From positions 3,520,632 through 3,584,631 of the forward strand of contig NZ_CP021323.1 of NCBI RefSeq assembly GCF_002155145.1: a stretch of DNA of 64,000 nt. The letters are read 5' to 3'. Numbering within the stretch: position 1 is the stretch's first letter; every line of letters begins with the position of its first letter. Below, in pieces: positions 20,689 through 29,644 of this stretch. Both the position numbers and the translations under genes were made by a program. The notes beneath the pieces are model-generated. The model was given only the letters and a program-made list of their open reading frames with translations, was not told the origin of the DNA and did no database searches. Source of the DNA: Kushneria konosiri (lineage in GTDB: Bacteria; Pseudomonadota; Gammaproteobacteria; Pseudomonadales; Halomonadaceae).

Positions 20689-22143
20689 ATGCAGTGGGAA
20701 GTCGTGATCGGGCTTGAAGTCCACGTGCAGCTTTCGACCTGCTCGAAAATCTTTTCCGGCGCCTCGACCGCTTTTGGCGCCGAGCCCAATACCCAGGCCT
20801 GCGGCATCGACCTCGGACTGCCGGGCACGCTGCCGGTGCTCAACGAAAACGCCGTGGCCATGGCAGTGCGCTTTGGCCTGGCCATCAATGCCGAGATCCC
20901 TGAATACTCGGTGTTCGAGCGCAAGAACTATTTTTACCCGGACCTTCCCAAGGGCTACCAGACCAGTCAGATGGCCCATCCGGTGGTCGGCCGCGGCGAA
21001 GTCGACATCACCCTGGGCGATGGTACGGTCAAGACGGTGCGCATCCATCATGCCCACCTTGAGGAAGATGCCGGCAAGTCGCTGCATGAAGACTACAGCG
21101 GCATGACCGGCATTGATCTTAACCGGGCCGGCACGCCGCTTCTGGAAATTGTCTCCGAGCCCGACATGCACAGTGCCGAAGAGGCTTCTGCCTATATTCG
21201 CGCCATTCACGCCATCGTGACTTATCTGGGCATTTCGGATGGCAACATGGCAGAGGGCTCGATGCGCTGCGACGTCAACGTCTCGCTGCGCCCGAAGGGT
21301 CAGGAAAAGCTGGGCACCCGTGCCGAGATCAAAAACGTCAACTCCTTCCGCTTCGTGGAGCGCGCCATCGCGTTTGAGATCGAGCGCCAGAGCGAAATAC
21401 TCGAGGAAGGGGGCGTCGTCATTCAGGAAACCCGTCTCTACAATCCGGATCTGGACGAAACCCGTTCGATGCGGACCAAGGAAGAAGCCAACGACTATCG
21501 TTACTTCCCCTGCCCCGATCTGTTGCCTCTGATGCTGGATGAAGCCTATGTCGAGCATCAGCGTTCACTGCTGCCGGAACTGCCGAGCGAGAAGCGTCAG
21601 CGCTTTGTCGAATCGCTTGGTCTGTCCACCTACGACGCCGACGTGTTGACCGGCTCGCGAGCGCTGGCCGAATATTTCGAAGCCGTACAACAGCATTGCG
21701 GCGATGCCAAGCTCGCAGCCAACTGGGTTCAGGGTGACCTGCTGGGTCGACTCAATCGTGACGGGCTCGACATCACCGAAAGCCCGGTCAGCGCCGAGCA
21801 GCTTGGTGGGCTGCTCATGCGTCTGGCCGATGACACCATCAACGGCAAGGCCGCCAAGCAGGTCTTTGCCGATTTGTGGGAATGCAAGGGCGAGACGGCC
21901 GATGAGATCATCGACGCCCGTGGCCTCAAGCAGGTCACCGACACCGGTGCGATTGAATCCCTGTGCGATCAGGTGATTGCCGATAACCCGGTGCAGGTGA
22001 CCCAATACCGTGAAGCCACCGAGGACAAGCGCGGCAAGATGATCGGCTTTTTCGTCGGCCAGGTCATGAAGGCCTCGCGCGGTACGGCCAACCCACCTCA
22101 GGTCAATGCCATGCTCAAGGAAAAGCTCGACGCCCTGCTGTAA
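20689..22143 (+). CDS. gatB: Asp/Glu-tRNA amidotransferase subunit GatB
   Basis: 484 residues from the ATG at 20689, preceded by AAGGAG. The family start [13 protein letters not shown], the kinase-like core segments ([36 protein letters not shown]-type ending in SEPDM) and the C-terminal YqeY-like tail domain are present. GatB binds the mischarged tRNA, activates the side-chain carboxylate with ATP and amidates it. It is the last gene of gatCAB, followed by a strong terminator at 22207-22236. Confidence 0.97.
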   Translation: MQWEVVIGLEVHVQLSTCSKIFSGASTAFGAEPNTQACGIDLGLPGTLPVLNENAVAMAVRFGLAINAEIPEYSVFERKNYFYPDLPKGYQTSQMAHPVVGRGEVDITLGDGTVKTVRIHHAHLEEDAGKSLHEDYSGMTGIDLNRAGTPLLEIVSEPDMHSAEEASAYIRAIHAIVTYLGISDGNMAEGSMRCDVNVSLRPKGQEKLGTRAEIKNVNSFRFVERAIAFEIERQSEILEEGGVVIQETRLYNPDLDETRSMRTKEEANDYRYFPCPDLLPLMLDEAYVEHQRSLLPELPSEKRQRFVESLGLSTYDADVLTGSRALAEYFEAVQQHCGDAKLAANWVQGDLLGRLNRDGLDITESPVSAEQLGGLLMRLADDTINGKAAKQVFADLWECKGETADEIIDARGLKQVTDTGAIESLCDQVIADNPVQVTQYREATEDKRGKMIGFFVGQVMKASRGTANPPQVNAMLKEKLDALL

Positions 22144-22206
22144 GCGCCAGCCATCACCATGAAGGCATGATGTGGGTAAATATGACTCGGGTAAAAATCC
22201 GAGCAC

Positions 22207-22236
22207 AAAAAGGGGCGCCATCAGGCGCCCCTTTTT
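22207..22236. terminator. Bidirectional terminator between gatB and the SDR gene
   Basis: Stem AAAAAGGGGCGCC (22207-22219) pairs perfectly with GGCGCCCCTTTTT (22224-22236) around a 4-nt loop. T-runs exist in both directions, so it can end gatCAB and the convergent SDR transcript. Confidence 0.9.
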
Positions 22237-22280
22237 CATGTCTTTCCTGCCCCGTCCTCTCCCCTTGGAAGAAAAGAGGA

Positions 22281-22979
22281 TCACTCCTCGATCGGCGGGG
22301 TCGGAAGAATACACATGTCGTGCACTTCCACGTGTTTTGGCTGGGTCAGTGCAAAGACTACTGAACGGGCAATATCGTCCGGCGTCAGGGCATTTTCCTG
22401 GGGTTCATCGAAAAAGGGCGTATCCACCATGCCCGGCTCAATCAGTGTGACTCGCATGCCGCTGCCCTTTAGCTCTTCGCGAAGATTGTAGGCCATGCTC
22501 TGCACAGCGCTTTTGGTGGCGCCGTAAAAGGAACCCGGCATGACACGGCGCCCGGCAACGGACCCCGTGATCAGCACATGCCCCCGGCTTTTTTTAAGCT
22601 CGGCCATGGCGGCACGGACCGTCAGTGCCGGGCCCAGCACATTGGTCAAGAGTACCTCTCGCCACTCTTCCGGGTCGCTGCCGCCGTAGCCGCGCCCCTC
22701 GAGGCCTCGCCCGGCATTGGCAAACACGGCATCCAGACTGCCGAAGCGTTCAACCACCGCGGCCACCAGCTGCGCCTGCGCCTCCCAGGACTGCACGTTG
22801 CAGGTGAAGGCCGCGGCCTTTACGCCGTAGTCCTGCTCAAGCGATTCGGCCAGCGTTTCAAGACGTTTGGTACTGCGCGCCGCCAGGGCCACATTGTAGC
22901 CAGCCTGCGCAGCATGGCGAGCACTGGCCTCACCGATGCCGGTAGACGCACCTGTAATCAAAAGCGTGGGGTTGGCCAT
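22281..22979 (-). CDS. SDR family oxidoreductase
   Basis: 232 residues from the ATG at 22979, which has AGGAGG 5 nt upstream. Classical short-chain dehydrogenase: TGASTGIG at residues 9-16, NAG (VFANAGRG) near 92, catalytic serine in LITGSVAG and YxxxK in FYGATKSA. The substrate is not deducible; close family members (YdfG-like) oxidise hydroxy acids such as serine or 3-hydroxypropionate. It is divergent from crtE, but nothing else ties it to carotenoids. Confidence 0.85.
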   Translation of the reverse strand: MANPTLLITGASTGIGEASARHAAQAGYNVALAARSTKRLETLAESLEQDYGVKAAAFTCNVQSWEAQAQLVAAVVERFGSLDAVFANAGRGLEGRGYGGSDPEEWREVLLTNVLGPALTVRAAMAELKKSRGHVLITGSVAGRRVMPGSFYGATKSAVQSMAYNLREELKGSGMRVTLIEPGMVDTPFFDEPQENALTPDDIARSVVFALTQPKHVEVHDMCILPTPPIEE

Positions 22980-23193
22980 CCTTGCCTCCTGTGCGATCGG
23001 GCCCATCAGACCCTGTCATCAAAGATGTGTCTGAGCCTGGCAAGCCACCTCGAACCGCGCCACCATCCCTTGCAGGATTATTGTGGCCTGCAAACCGAAG
23101 GTAGTCCGTCTACCCTTTTCAGCGGCCATGACAGGCGCATTGCTTTTCAGCTATTTTGAAGTAACCCTTTTTATTGCCCTGTATCAATGAATG

Positions 23194-23221
23194 ACCTGGC
23201 GTTTACACGCAAGTGCCAGGT
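23194..23221. promoter_or_regulatory. Inverted repeat in the crtE leader
   Basis: ACCTGGC (23194-23200) and GCCAGGT (23215-23221) form a perfect 7-bp inverted repeat with a 14-nt spacer, 52 nt before crtE. Arm spacing would fit a dimeric regulator on one DNA face over two turns, or an mRNA hairpin. No promoter boxes are clear here; the best pair (TTGAAG 23156-23161, GTATCA 23181-23186) has a long 19-nt spacer. Function unknown. Confidence 0.35.
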
Positions 23222-23273
23222 GACCACAACCATGGATGTCGGTCGCAATCGCGCGTCAGACAAGGAGAAATTC

Positions 23274-24194
23274 ATGACCGGCCTGACGTCTCCGATCGTC
23301 GAACGCCACTCCGTAGAGGACGCCCCATACGCTTCTCTCAATCATGACATTCACACCACCCTGACGCAGGCGCTCAAGGATGACGACCGCCAGGGCATGA
23401 TTCGTGATGCCATCAATCACCACCTGACTGCCGCCGGTGGCTATCTGCGTGCCCGGCTGGGTTATCACACCGGTCGGGCATTGGGGATTGCCCATGAGCA
23501 GGCGCTGATCTGTGCCTGCATCAGCGAGCTTTTACACAACGCATCCCTCATCCACGACGACGTGCTCGACCATGACAGCATGCGGCGCGGCCAGAGAAGC
23601 GTCTGGCGCGTCTGGAATGAAGGGGTCGCGATCTGTCTGGGCGATCTGTTCATTTCCGCCGCCTACGGACTGATGAGCGGGCTGAGCCCTCATGCCGAAC
23701 GTCTGCCAGTGCTGCTGTCCTGCGTGCATCATCACGTCCAGACCACCATTCACGGCCAGGCCGAATGCTTCAGCCTGGCGATGGGCCCCGAGCCCGACTT
23801 CGAGCAGTGCAGCCAGGCTGCCTGCGGCAAATCCGGCCCGCTGTTTGCGCTCTCGCTTGAGGCGCCGCTGTTGCTGACCGGCCATGACAGCGCCATTCCA
23901 AACGCTCGGGAAGCGGCGCTGACCTTTGCCACGATCTACCAGCTTATCGATGACATCGAGGATTTTGACAGCGACATGACCGATCAACAGCAAGGGGCCT
24001 GCAACATGCTGCACGCACTGGGCAACCGTGGCGATACCACCCCCATGGCGTCGGCGCTGGATTACGGCCGTCACCAACTGGGTCGCACCCGCCAGCTGGC
24101 AGACACCCTGCCAGACGGCTGCGGACAGGCCCTGATCGAGGAAGCCTATCGGCTCGAGGATAAGCTGATCAGCCTCACGGGTGGCCGCTCATGA
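23274..24194 (+). CDS. crtE: Geranylgeranyl diphosphate synthase CrtE
   Basis: 306 residues from the ATG at 23274, chosen for its AAGGAG box; an ATG at 23187 in frame has none. Both aspartate-rich motifs of trans-prenyltransferases are present: DDVLD at residues 95-99 and DDIED at 226-230. The enzyme adds isopentenyl diphosphate to make C20 GGPP, the first committed carotenoid precursor. Context (crtIBY next) decides between GGPP synthase and the FPP synthase IspA. It overlaps crtI by ATGA. Confidence 0.93.
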   Translation: MTGLTSPIVERHSVEDAPYASLNHDIHTTLTQALKDDDRQGMIRDAINHHLTAAGGYLRARLGYHTGRALGIAHEQALICACISELLHNASLIHDDVLDHDSMRRGQRSVWRVWNEGVAICLGDLFISAAYGLMSGLSPHAERLPVLLSCVHHHVQTTIHGQAECFSLAMGPEPDFEQCSQAACGKSGPLFALSLEAPLLLTGHDSAIPNAREAALTFATIYQLIDDIEDFDSDMTDQQQGACNMLHALGNRGDTTPMASALDYGRHQLGRTRQLADTLPDGCGQALIEEAYRLEDKLISLTGGRS

Positions 24195-25660
24195 GTCGTG
24201 CTCTGGTCATTGGCGGAGGCTTTGGCGGCATGGCCGCTGCCCTGCGCGCGCGCAAGAAGGGATATGACGTCACCCTCATCGAGCGCTGTGAATCGCTCGG
24301 CGGCCGGGCTCAGGTCTTTACCGATCAGGGCTTTCGCTTTGATGCCGGCCCCACCGTCATCACGGCACCCTTTCTGTTCGAGGAGCTCTTTGAGCTTTTC
24401 GGCAAGCGTTTGGAGGACTATGTCGAGATGGTCGCACTCGATATCTGGTATCAGTTTTATTTCCAGGATGGGCGCACCTTCGATTACGGCACTGACATGT
24501 CGGCGACGCTGGCCAGCATTCGACGTTTCAATGAACGCGATGTTCAGGGCTATCAAAACCTTTTGAAAACCTCGAAGGAGATCTTCGAGATCGGCTTTGA
24601 ACAGCTTGCCGATCGCCCCTTTCACCAGTTCTCGACCATGGCCGCGCAGATTCCGGCGCTTTTGAAGCTGAAAAGCTATCGCTCGGTATGGCAGATGGTC
24701 TGTGCCCATATCGAGGATGACCGCCTGCGTCAGGCCTTTTCGATTCCGCCACTGCTCGTTGGCGGCAATCCGTTTCGAACCACCAGCATCTATGGACTGA
24801 TCCCCTGGCTCGAGCGCAAGTGGGGAGTGCACTTTCCCATCGGCGGCACCGGCGCGCTGGTGGCAGCACTCGAGAAGCTGATGCGCGATGTCGGCATCAC
24901 CATCGAGACCGGCACCACGGTCAAGCGCATTCTGAGCGAGCACGGCCGTGCCAACGGCGTCGAGCTTGAAAGCGGCGAAAAGCTGCCGGCGGAGGCCGTC
25001 ATCAGCAACGCCGACGCCGCGCATCTCTATACCCACATGGTCGATCAGGTCTCGACCAGCGCGAAACTCAAGCTGGCCGGCGCCAAATATTCGATGGGCC
25101 TTTTTGTGCTTTATGTCGGCACCAATCGACAGTTTCCCGAAGCCGAGCATCACACCATCTGGATGGGCCAGCGCTATCGTGAGCTTTTGGAAGACATCTT
25201 CGAGCACCGCGTGCTGGCCAATGATTTCTCGCTGTATGCGCATCGTCCGACCGCGACCGACCCCTCCTTTGCACCGCCTGGCTGCGATTCATTTTATATT
25301 CTTGCCCCGGTGCCAAACCTGCAGGGCGACGTGGACTGGTCACGCGAAGGCGACAGACTCGGCGATGCCATTATCGATGCGCTCGACCGCACCACGATGC
25401 CGGGCTTTCGCGAATCGATCGTCACCCGCTTTCACATGACCCCGCAGGATTTCAGCGACCGCTACCTGTCCATGCACGGCACCGGCTTTTCGATCGCGCC
25501 CATCTTCCGCCAGTCGGCCTGGTTTCGCTTTCACAACAAGAGTGAAGTGCTGGAAAACCTCTATCTCACCGGTGCCGGAACCCACCCGGGCGCAGGACTG
25601 CCGGGTGTGCTCTCCAGCGCCAAAGTGGTCGATCACCTGCTGCCGGACGCCGACGCATGA
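24191..25660 (+). CDS. crtI: Phytoene desaturase CrtI
   Basis: 489 residues, the normal CrtI size. An N-terminal FAD/NAD-binding Rossmann motif (VIGGGFGGMAAALRA) and the C-terminal CrtI signature GAGTHPGAGLPGVLSSAKV are present. Bacterial CrtI performs four dehydrogenations that convert phytoene to all-trans lycopene at the membrane. The gene is linked on both sides by 4-nt ATGA overlaps, so stoichiometric translation with crtE and crtB is likely. Confidence 0.95.
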   Translation: MSRALVIGGGFGGMAAALRARKKGYDVTLIERCESLGGRAQVFTDQGFRFDAGPTVITAPFLFEELFELFGKRLEDYVEMVALDIWYQFYFQDGRTFDYGTDMSATLASIRRFNERDVQGYQNLLKTSKEIFEIGFEQLADRPFHQFSTMAAQIPALLKLKSYRSVWQMVCAHIEDDRLRQAFSIPPLLVGGNPFRTTSIYGLIPWLERKWGVHFPIGGTGALVAALEKLMRDVGITIETGTTVKRILSEHGRANGVELESGEKLPAEAVISNADAAHLYTHMVDQVSTSAKLKLAGAKYSMGLFVLYVGTNRQFPEAEHHTIWMGQRYRELLEDIFEHRVLANDFSLYAHRPTATDPSFAPPGCDSFYILAPVPNLQGDVDWSREGDRLGDAIIDALDRTTMPGFRESIVTRFHMTPQDFSDRYLSMHGTGFSIAPIFRQSAWFRFHNKSEVLENLYLTGAGTHPGAGLPGVLSSAKVVDHLLPDADA

Positions 25661-26595
25661 CGCAGTCCGCCCAGCACGCCAGTGCCGAGGCCATTCTGGC
25701 CAGACACGGCAAGTCGTTTCGCTTCGCCAGCTATTTCATGGAGCGAGACGATGCCCACGACGCGGCGCTTTTATATATGGTCTGTCGGGAGCTGGATGAC
25801 CTGGCCGATCAGGACATGCCGACCGATGCCGAGAATGCCAACGCCCATGCGCGTCTGATGAGCGTTCGCCGCGAGCTTCTGGCCGGCAGCGGCCGTGATC
25901 CGCTCACTCATGTGCTGATCGATCTACAGACGCGGCGCGGGCTGGATACGCGCGCTGCCGTGGCGCTGATCGATGCGCTGATCGAGGACGTTCGCACCCC
26001 GGCGCTGATCCGCGATGAACGTGAACTGATGCGCTACTGCTACGGTGTCGCCGGGGCCGTGGGGGTACTGATGTGTCCGGTGGTGGGCGCCGATGACAGC
26101 GCCATCCCGCACGGCATCGATCTGGGGCTGGCCATGCAGATGACCAACATTGCCCGCGATGTGCGAGAAGATGCCGACATGGGCCGCCGTTACCTGCCGG
26201 CCGACTGGGTGGATCATCTATCGCCTGAAGAGATTATTCATGCCGACCATCACCAGCGCGAAACGGTGGCTCGCGCCATCGATCGTCTGCTGACGCGGGC
26301 CGAGGCCTATTACGCCAGCGCCGCCGACGGCTTTGACCGCATCCCGGGCAAAAACCGACGGGCCATCGCTGTGGCCGCAGACGTCTATCGTGCCATCGGC
26401 CTGCGCCTGCGCCACGAACGTCTGGCTTGGTGGCAGGGGCGCGTCCACGTCTCGCTGCCGGGCAAGGCATGGATCGCCGCCCGCCGCCTCGGTGGCCGCG
26501 GTGCCATCAGCGCCAGCCACCGCGACAGCCACGATGCGTCGCTGCATCGCCACATTGCCGACCTGCCTGGCGCCCACGCGTCCAGTGATTCATGA
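25657..26595 (+). CDS. crtB: Phytoene synthase CrtB
   Basis: 312 residues of the squalene/phytoene synthase family. The first Asp-rich motif RELDDLADQD is at about residues 44-53, and the second, DVREDADMGRRYLP, begins near 168. CrtB joins two GGPP molecules head-to-head to phytoene. ATGA overlaps on both sides. The C-terminal 40 residues are His/Ser/Arg-rich and probably disordered. Confidence 0.95.
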   Translation: MTQSAQHASAEAILARHGKSFRFASYFMERDDAHDAALLYMVCRELDDLADQDMPTDAENANAHARLMSVRRELLAGSGRDPLTHVLIDLQTRRGLDTRAAVALIDALIEDVRTPALIRDERELMRYCYGVAGAVGVLMCPVVGADDSAIPHGIDLGLAMQMTNIARDVREDADMGRRYLPADWVDHLSPEEIIHADHHQRETVARAIDRLLTRAEAYYASAADGFDRIPGKNRRAIAVAADVYRAIGLRLRHERLAWWQGRVHVSLPGKAWIAARRLGGRGAISASHRDSHDASLHRHIADLPGAHASSDS

Positions 26596-27728
26596 GTGCT
26601 GATGCCGTTGATCTCATCATTCTCGGCGGCGGCTGCGCCGGGCTGAGCCTTGCCTATCGACTCGCACAGCATGATGATGCGCCGCGTACCCTGATCATCG
26701 ATCCGCGCAGTGATTACACCAATGATCGCACCTGGTGCGGCTGGCCGGTCAACTCGCATCCCTTTCAGGAGGATGTTCGCGCCCGCTGGCATGAGCTGAC
26801 CCTTCATACCGATCAGGCCCGCACCACGGTTGAAAGCCGGCGCTATCCCTATGAAATGCTCGAGGCCGAACGCTTCTATGGCCGAACGCTGGCCGCCGTT
26901 GAGGCACACCCATCCATTAAAAGGTTTCAGGCCCATGCAGTCGATGTCGAGGACCGCAGGGATGGTGTGACGGTAACGCTGGAAAGTGGCAAAAAGGTTC
27001 AGGCCCGCTTCGGGGTGGACTCGCGTCCACATCCGAAACCGCTCGCCGCGCCGTGGCTTTGGCAGGATTTCGCCGGCATCAACGTACAGGCCGATAATCT
27101 CCCCCAGCGCGCTGAACTGATGGATTTTCGTGTCAATGATGATCCGCAGACCGGCATCGATTTTCTCTATGTGCTGCCCTATGCACCGGATCAGGCCCTT
27201 TTCGAGTGGACCCGCTTTGGCCGGCCACCCACCAGCCCGACCATCCTTGAGCGAAAGCTGGAAGAGCATCTGCACACCCGCCTTGGGGCCGGGCGCTGGC
27301 AGGCGCTTCGTCGCGAGACCGGCACCCTGCCCATGGCACCACCGACGCGTACCCATGGTCGCTCAATGGTCGTGACCGGCGCCTACGGCGGTGCCATGCG
27401 CGCGGCCACCGGCTACGCCTTTCACGCCATTCAGCGCTGGGCCGATGAGTGCGCCGCGGCATTGATCAGGGGCGAGCCACCGATGGGTGCCCAACCCGGG
27501 CGGATACTGCCACACCTGGATCGCATCTTCATGAGCACGCTGGCACGCCATCCCGAGCGTGCCCCCGAGTTCTATCGGCTGCTGTTCGAAAACGCCCCTA
27601 CCGATCGGCTGATCCGCTTTCTAAGCGGCGTGCCCGGCGTGCGCGATACCCTGTCGGTGATGAACGCCCTCCCCTGGGCGCCGTTGATCGGAAGTACGCT
27701 GCGCCAGGCGCTGCCCGGTCGGACATGA
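26592..27728 (+). CDS. crtY: Lycopene beta-cyclase CrtY
   Basis: 378 residues. Dinucleotide-binding GGGCAG at residues 12-17, DRTWCGW near 51, and MDFRV followed by a FLYVLPYAPDQALFEWT segment correspond to the CrtY family; a conserved glycine-rich GAYGGAMRAATGYAF segment follows. CrtY closes beta rings on both ends of lycopene to give beta-carotene. It is the last gene of crtEIBY. No crtZ hydroxylase, crtX or idi follows, so beta-carotene is the predicted product of this locus. Confidence 0.93.
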   Translation: MSADAVDLIILGGGCAGLSLAYRLAQHDDAPRTLIIDPRSDYTNDRTWCGWPVNSHPFQEDVRARWHELTLHTDQARTTVESRRYPYEMLEAERFYGRTLAAVEAHPSIKRFQAHAVDVEDRRDGVTVTLESGKKVQARFGVDSRPHPKPLAAPWLWQDFAGINVQADNLPQRAELMDFRVNDDPQTGIDFLYVLPYAPDQALFEWTRFGRPPTSPTILERKLEEHLHTRLGAGRWQALRRETGTLPMAPPTRTHGRSMVVTGAYGGAMRAATGYAFHAIQRWADECAAALIRGEPPMGAQPGRILPHLDRIFMSTLARHPERAPEFYRLLFENAPTDRLIRFLSGVPGVRDTLSVMNALPWAPLIGSTLRQALPGRT

Positions 27729-27822
27729 TTCATGCTGGCATCCGATCGAGATAGCGCTGCAATTCACGCACCGCTTGCGTAGTATCCATGGACATATCCT
27801 GTTTCGCTTGAGCCGCTTGATC

Positions 27823-29208
27823 ATGACCGACATCCCTGCCGTTGATACCCTTGAGGCACGCCAGTTTCTGGAAGATCATCCTGATATTACCCAGATCGAT
27901 GTATTGATCAGTGATCTCAACGGCGTATTGCGTGGCAAGCGCATTCCGCGCGCCAGCCTTGAAGAGGCCTATACCAGCGGCATCAACCTGCCTGCCTCCA
28001 TTTTCGCTCTCGACATCACCGGCAATACGGTCGAAGAGACAGGGCTGGGGCTCGACAGCGGCGATGGCGACCGCGCCTGCATGCCGATTACCGGTACGCT
28101 GGTGCCTGTCTCCTGGCACCAGCGTACGCCGACAGCGCAGCTTCTGATGACGATGGTCGAACCGGATGGCAGCGGCTGGCATGCTGACCCGCGTCAGGTG
28201 CTGGCGCGGGTGCTGGCAGGGTTTACCCGCCAGGGGCTGACCCCGGTGATCGCCATCGAGCAGGAATTCTACCTGCTCGATGCCGAGCGCAATGACCGTG
28301 GCCAGCCCCAGCCACCGCGCTCGCCGCTGACCGGTGAGCGCGCACGCTCCAGCCAGCTCTATTCAATCAGCGAACTGGATGAATACGCCGATTTCATCGA
28401 CGCCATTCACGAAGCCTGTACCCAGCAGGGCCTGCCGCTGGATACGGCATTAAAGGAGTGCGCGCCGGGGCAGTTCGAGATCAACCTGCGCCACCGCAGC
28501 GACGCCCTGCGTGCCTGCGATGATGCTGTCATGCTCAAGCGCGCCATCAAGGGAGTGGCCCAGCAGCAGGGGTTCGAAGCCACCTTCATGGCCAAACCCT
28601 GGGGCAATGAAGCCGGCAGCGGCACCCATGTTCATATCAGCCTGCTCGATGAACAGGGCCGCAACGTTTTTGCCGCCGAGGACAAGAACCCCATGGGGAG
28701 CGCACTGCTGCATCAGGCCATCGCAGGGGTACTGGAGCTGATGCCGGCCTCGATGGCAGTCTGTGCGCCCAACCTCAACGCCTTTCGCCGTTTTCAGCCC
28801 GGGCTTTACGTGCCGATGACACCCTCCTGGGGGCTGGATAACCGCTCGGTGGCCGTCCGTATTCCCTCGGGCCCGGTAGCCGCCACGCGGCTTGAACATC
28901 GTGTCGCCGGAGCCGACGTCAACGTCTATCTATTGTGTGCCGTGCTGCTGGCCTCCATGGCCCATGGACTTGATGAAGCACTGACACCGCCGGCACCGAT
29001 CGAGGGCAACGCCTACACCCAGCTTGAGGCCACCCTGCCCGATTCCTGGGGTGTGGCGCTGGAGCTGTGGATGGAAAGCGATGTGCTGGGCGAGCGACTC
29101 GGACGAGCCTTTCAGCATATCTACTATGCCAACCGTCAGGCCGAGCGCGCACTGGCGCAGCGCACCGTCAGCGCGCTGGAATATGACTGGTATCTGCGAC
29201 TGGTGTAA
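27823..29208 (+). CDS. Glutamine synthetase family, gamma-glutamylpolyamine synthetase-like (paralogue 2)
   Basis: 461 residues from the ATG at 27823. Beta-grasp start DVLISDLNGVLRGKRIP, then the catalytic-domain metal ligands: E146/E148 in IEQEF, E219 in CAPGQFEIN, H269 in THVH, and E358/R360 in RLEHR. It resembles PuuA/PauA enzymes that join glutamate to polyamines using ATP. It differs from the copy at 33028-34395: the normally conserved ADANPYL becomes ADVNVYL, and the loop before it is changed. It stands alone on the plus strand, 94 nt after crtY, with no clear Shine-Dalgarno sequence. Substrate unknown. Confidence 0.85.
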   Translation: MTDIPAVDTLEARQFLEDHPDITQIDVLISDLNGVLRGKRIPRASLEEAYTSGINLPASIFALDITGNTVEETGLGLDSGDGDRACMPITGTLVPVSWHQRTPTAQLLMTMVEPDGSGWHADPRQVLARVLAGFTRQGLTPVIAIEQEFYLLDAERNDRGQPQPPRSPLTGERARSSQLYSISELDEYADFIDAIHEACTQQGLPLDTALKECAPGQFEINLRHRSDALRACDDAVMLKRAIKGVAQQQGFEATFMAKPWGNEAGSGTHVHISLLDEQGRNVFAAEDKNPMGSALLHQAIAGVLELMPASMAVCAPNLNAFRRFQPGLYVPMTPSWGLDNRSVAVRIPSGPVAATRLEHRVAGADVNVYLLCAVLLASMAHGLDEALTPPAPIEGNAYTQLEATLPDSWGVALELWMESDVLGERLGRAFQHIYYANRQAERALAQRTVSALEYDWYLRLV

Positions 29209-29278
29209 GTGCTGAACAACCACGAATCACCCCTGCCTGACGCATGTACAGAGGCGATAAAATGCTTATGAGGTGTCA

Positions 29279-29644
29279 ATGCACATGCGTCACTCGAGCT
29301 TGCTGACCTTCTCGGTAGCCATGGCGACAGGGGCTGCCATCTGGGCGCTGTCCCCTTTGACAAATGGCCACACGGAGCCCTGGGATAGCGGCCTGTATTA
29401 CAGCGTGGCCCTGGTACTGGCCGGCATCGCGTCAGCACTTGTGACGTCCGGTCCCCTATCGGCTCTCCATGCAGGCTGTCTCACCGGGCAGATCCTTTTT
29501 GCAATGACGTTGCTGCCGATCGAGCCGCTGTTTATCGTGGGTATCGGATTTCTGCTGGCATGGTCGCTGCTGTTTCTCGCCAGTGCCTGGCTTTGTCTTG
29601 TCGTCTCCCCCATGCTTATCCGCGCCTTCAGGCAACGCTTTTAG
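29279..29644 (+). CDS. Small predicted inner-membrane protein, unknown function
   Basis: 121 residues from ATG 29279; GTG 29273 and ATG 29285 are alternatives, and GAGGTG at 29270-29275 fits 29285 best. The protein has about four hydrophobic segments (near residues 8-25, 40-60, 65-82 and 87-113) and a basic C-terminus. I recognise no family. It follows the synthetase at 27823 by 70 nt in the same direction and may be cotranscribed. Its stop overlaps the end of the convergent DMT gene by 4 nt. Confidence 0.6.
   Translation: MHMRHSSLLTFSVAMATGAAIWALSPLTNGHTEPWDSGLYYSVALVLAGIASALVTSGPLSALHAGCLTGQILFAMTLLPIEPLFIVGIGFLLAWSLLFLASAWLCLVVSPMLIRAFRQRF

Noticed and set aside
22979..23273. Start of crtE at the upstream ATG 23187
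   Set aside because: No Shine-Dalgarno sequence there, while ATG 23274 has AAGGAG and gives a normal-length protein.
24146..25243. 365-codon open frame on the minus strand opposite crtI
   Set aside because: crtI is complete with FAD motif and C-terminal signature, and the antisense frame has no recognisable motif.
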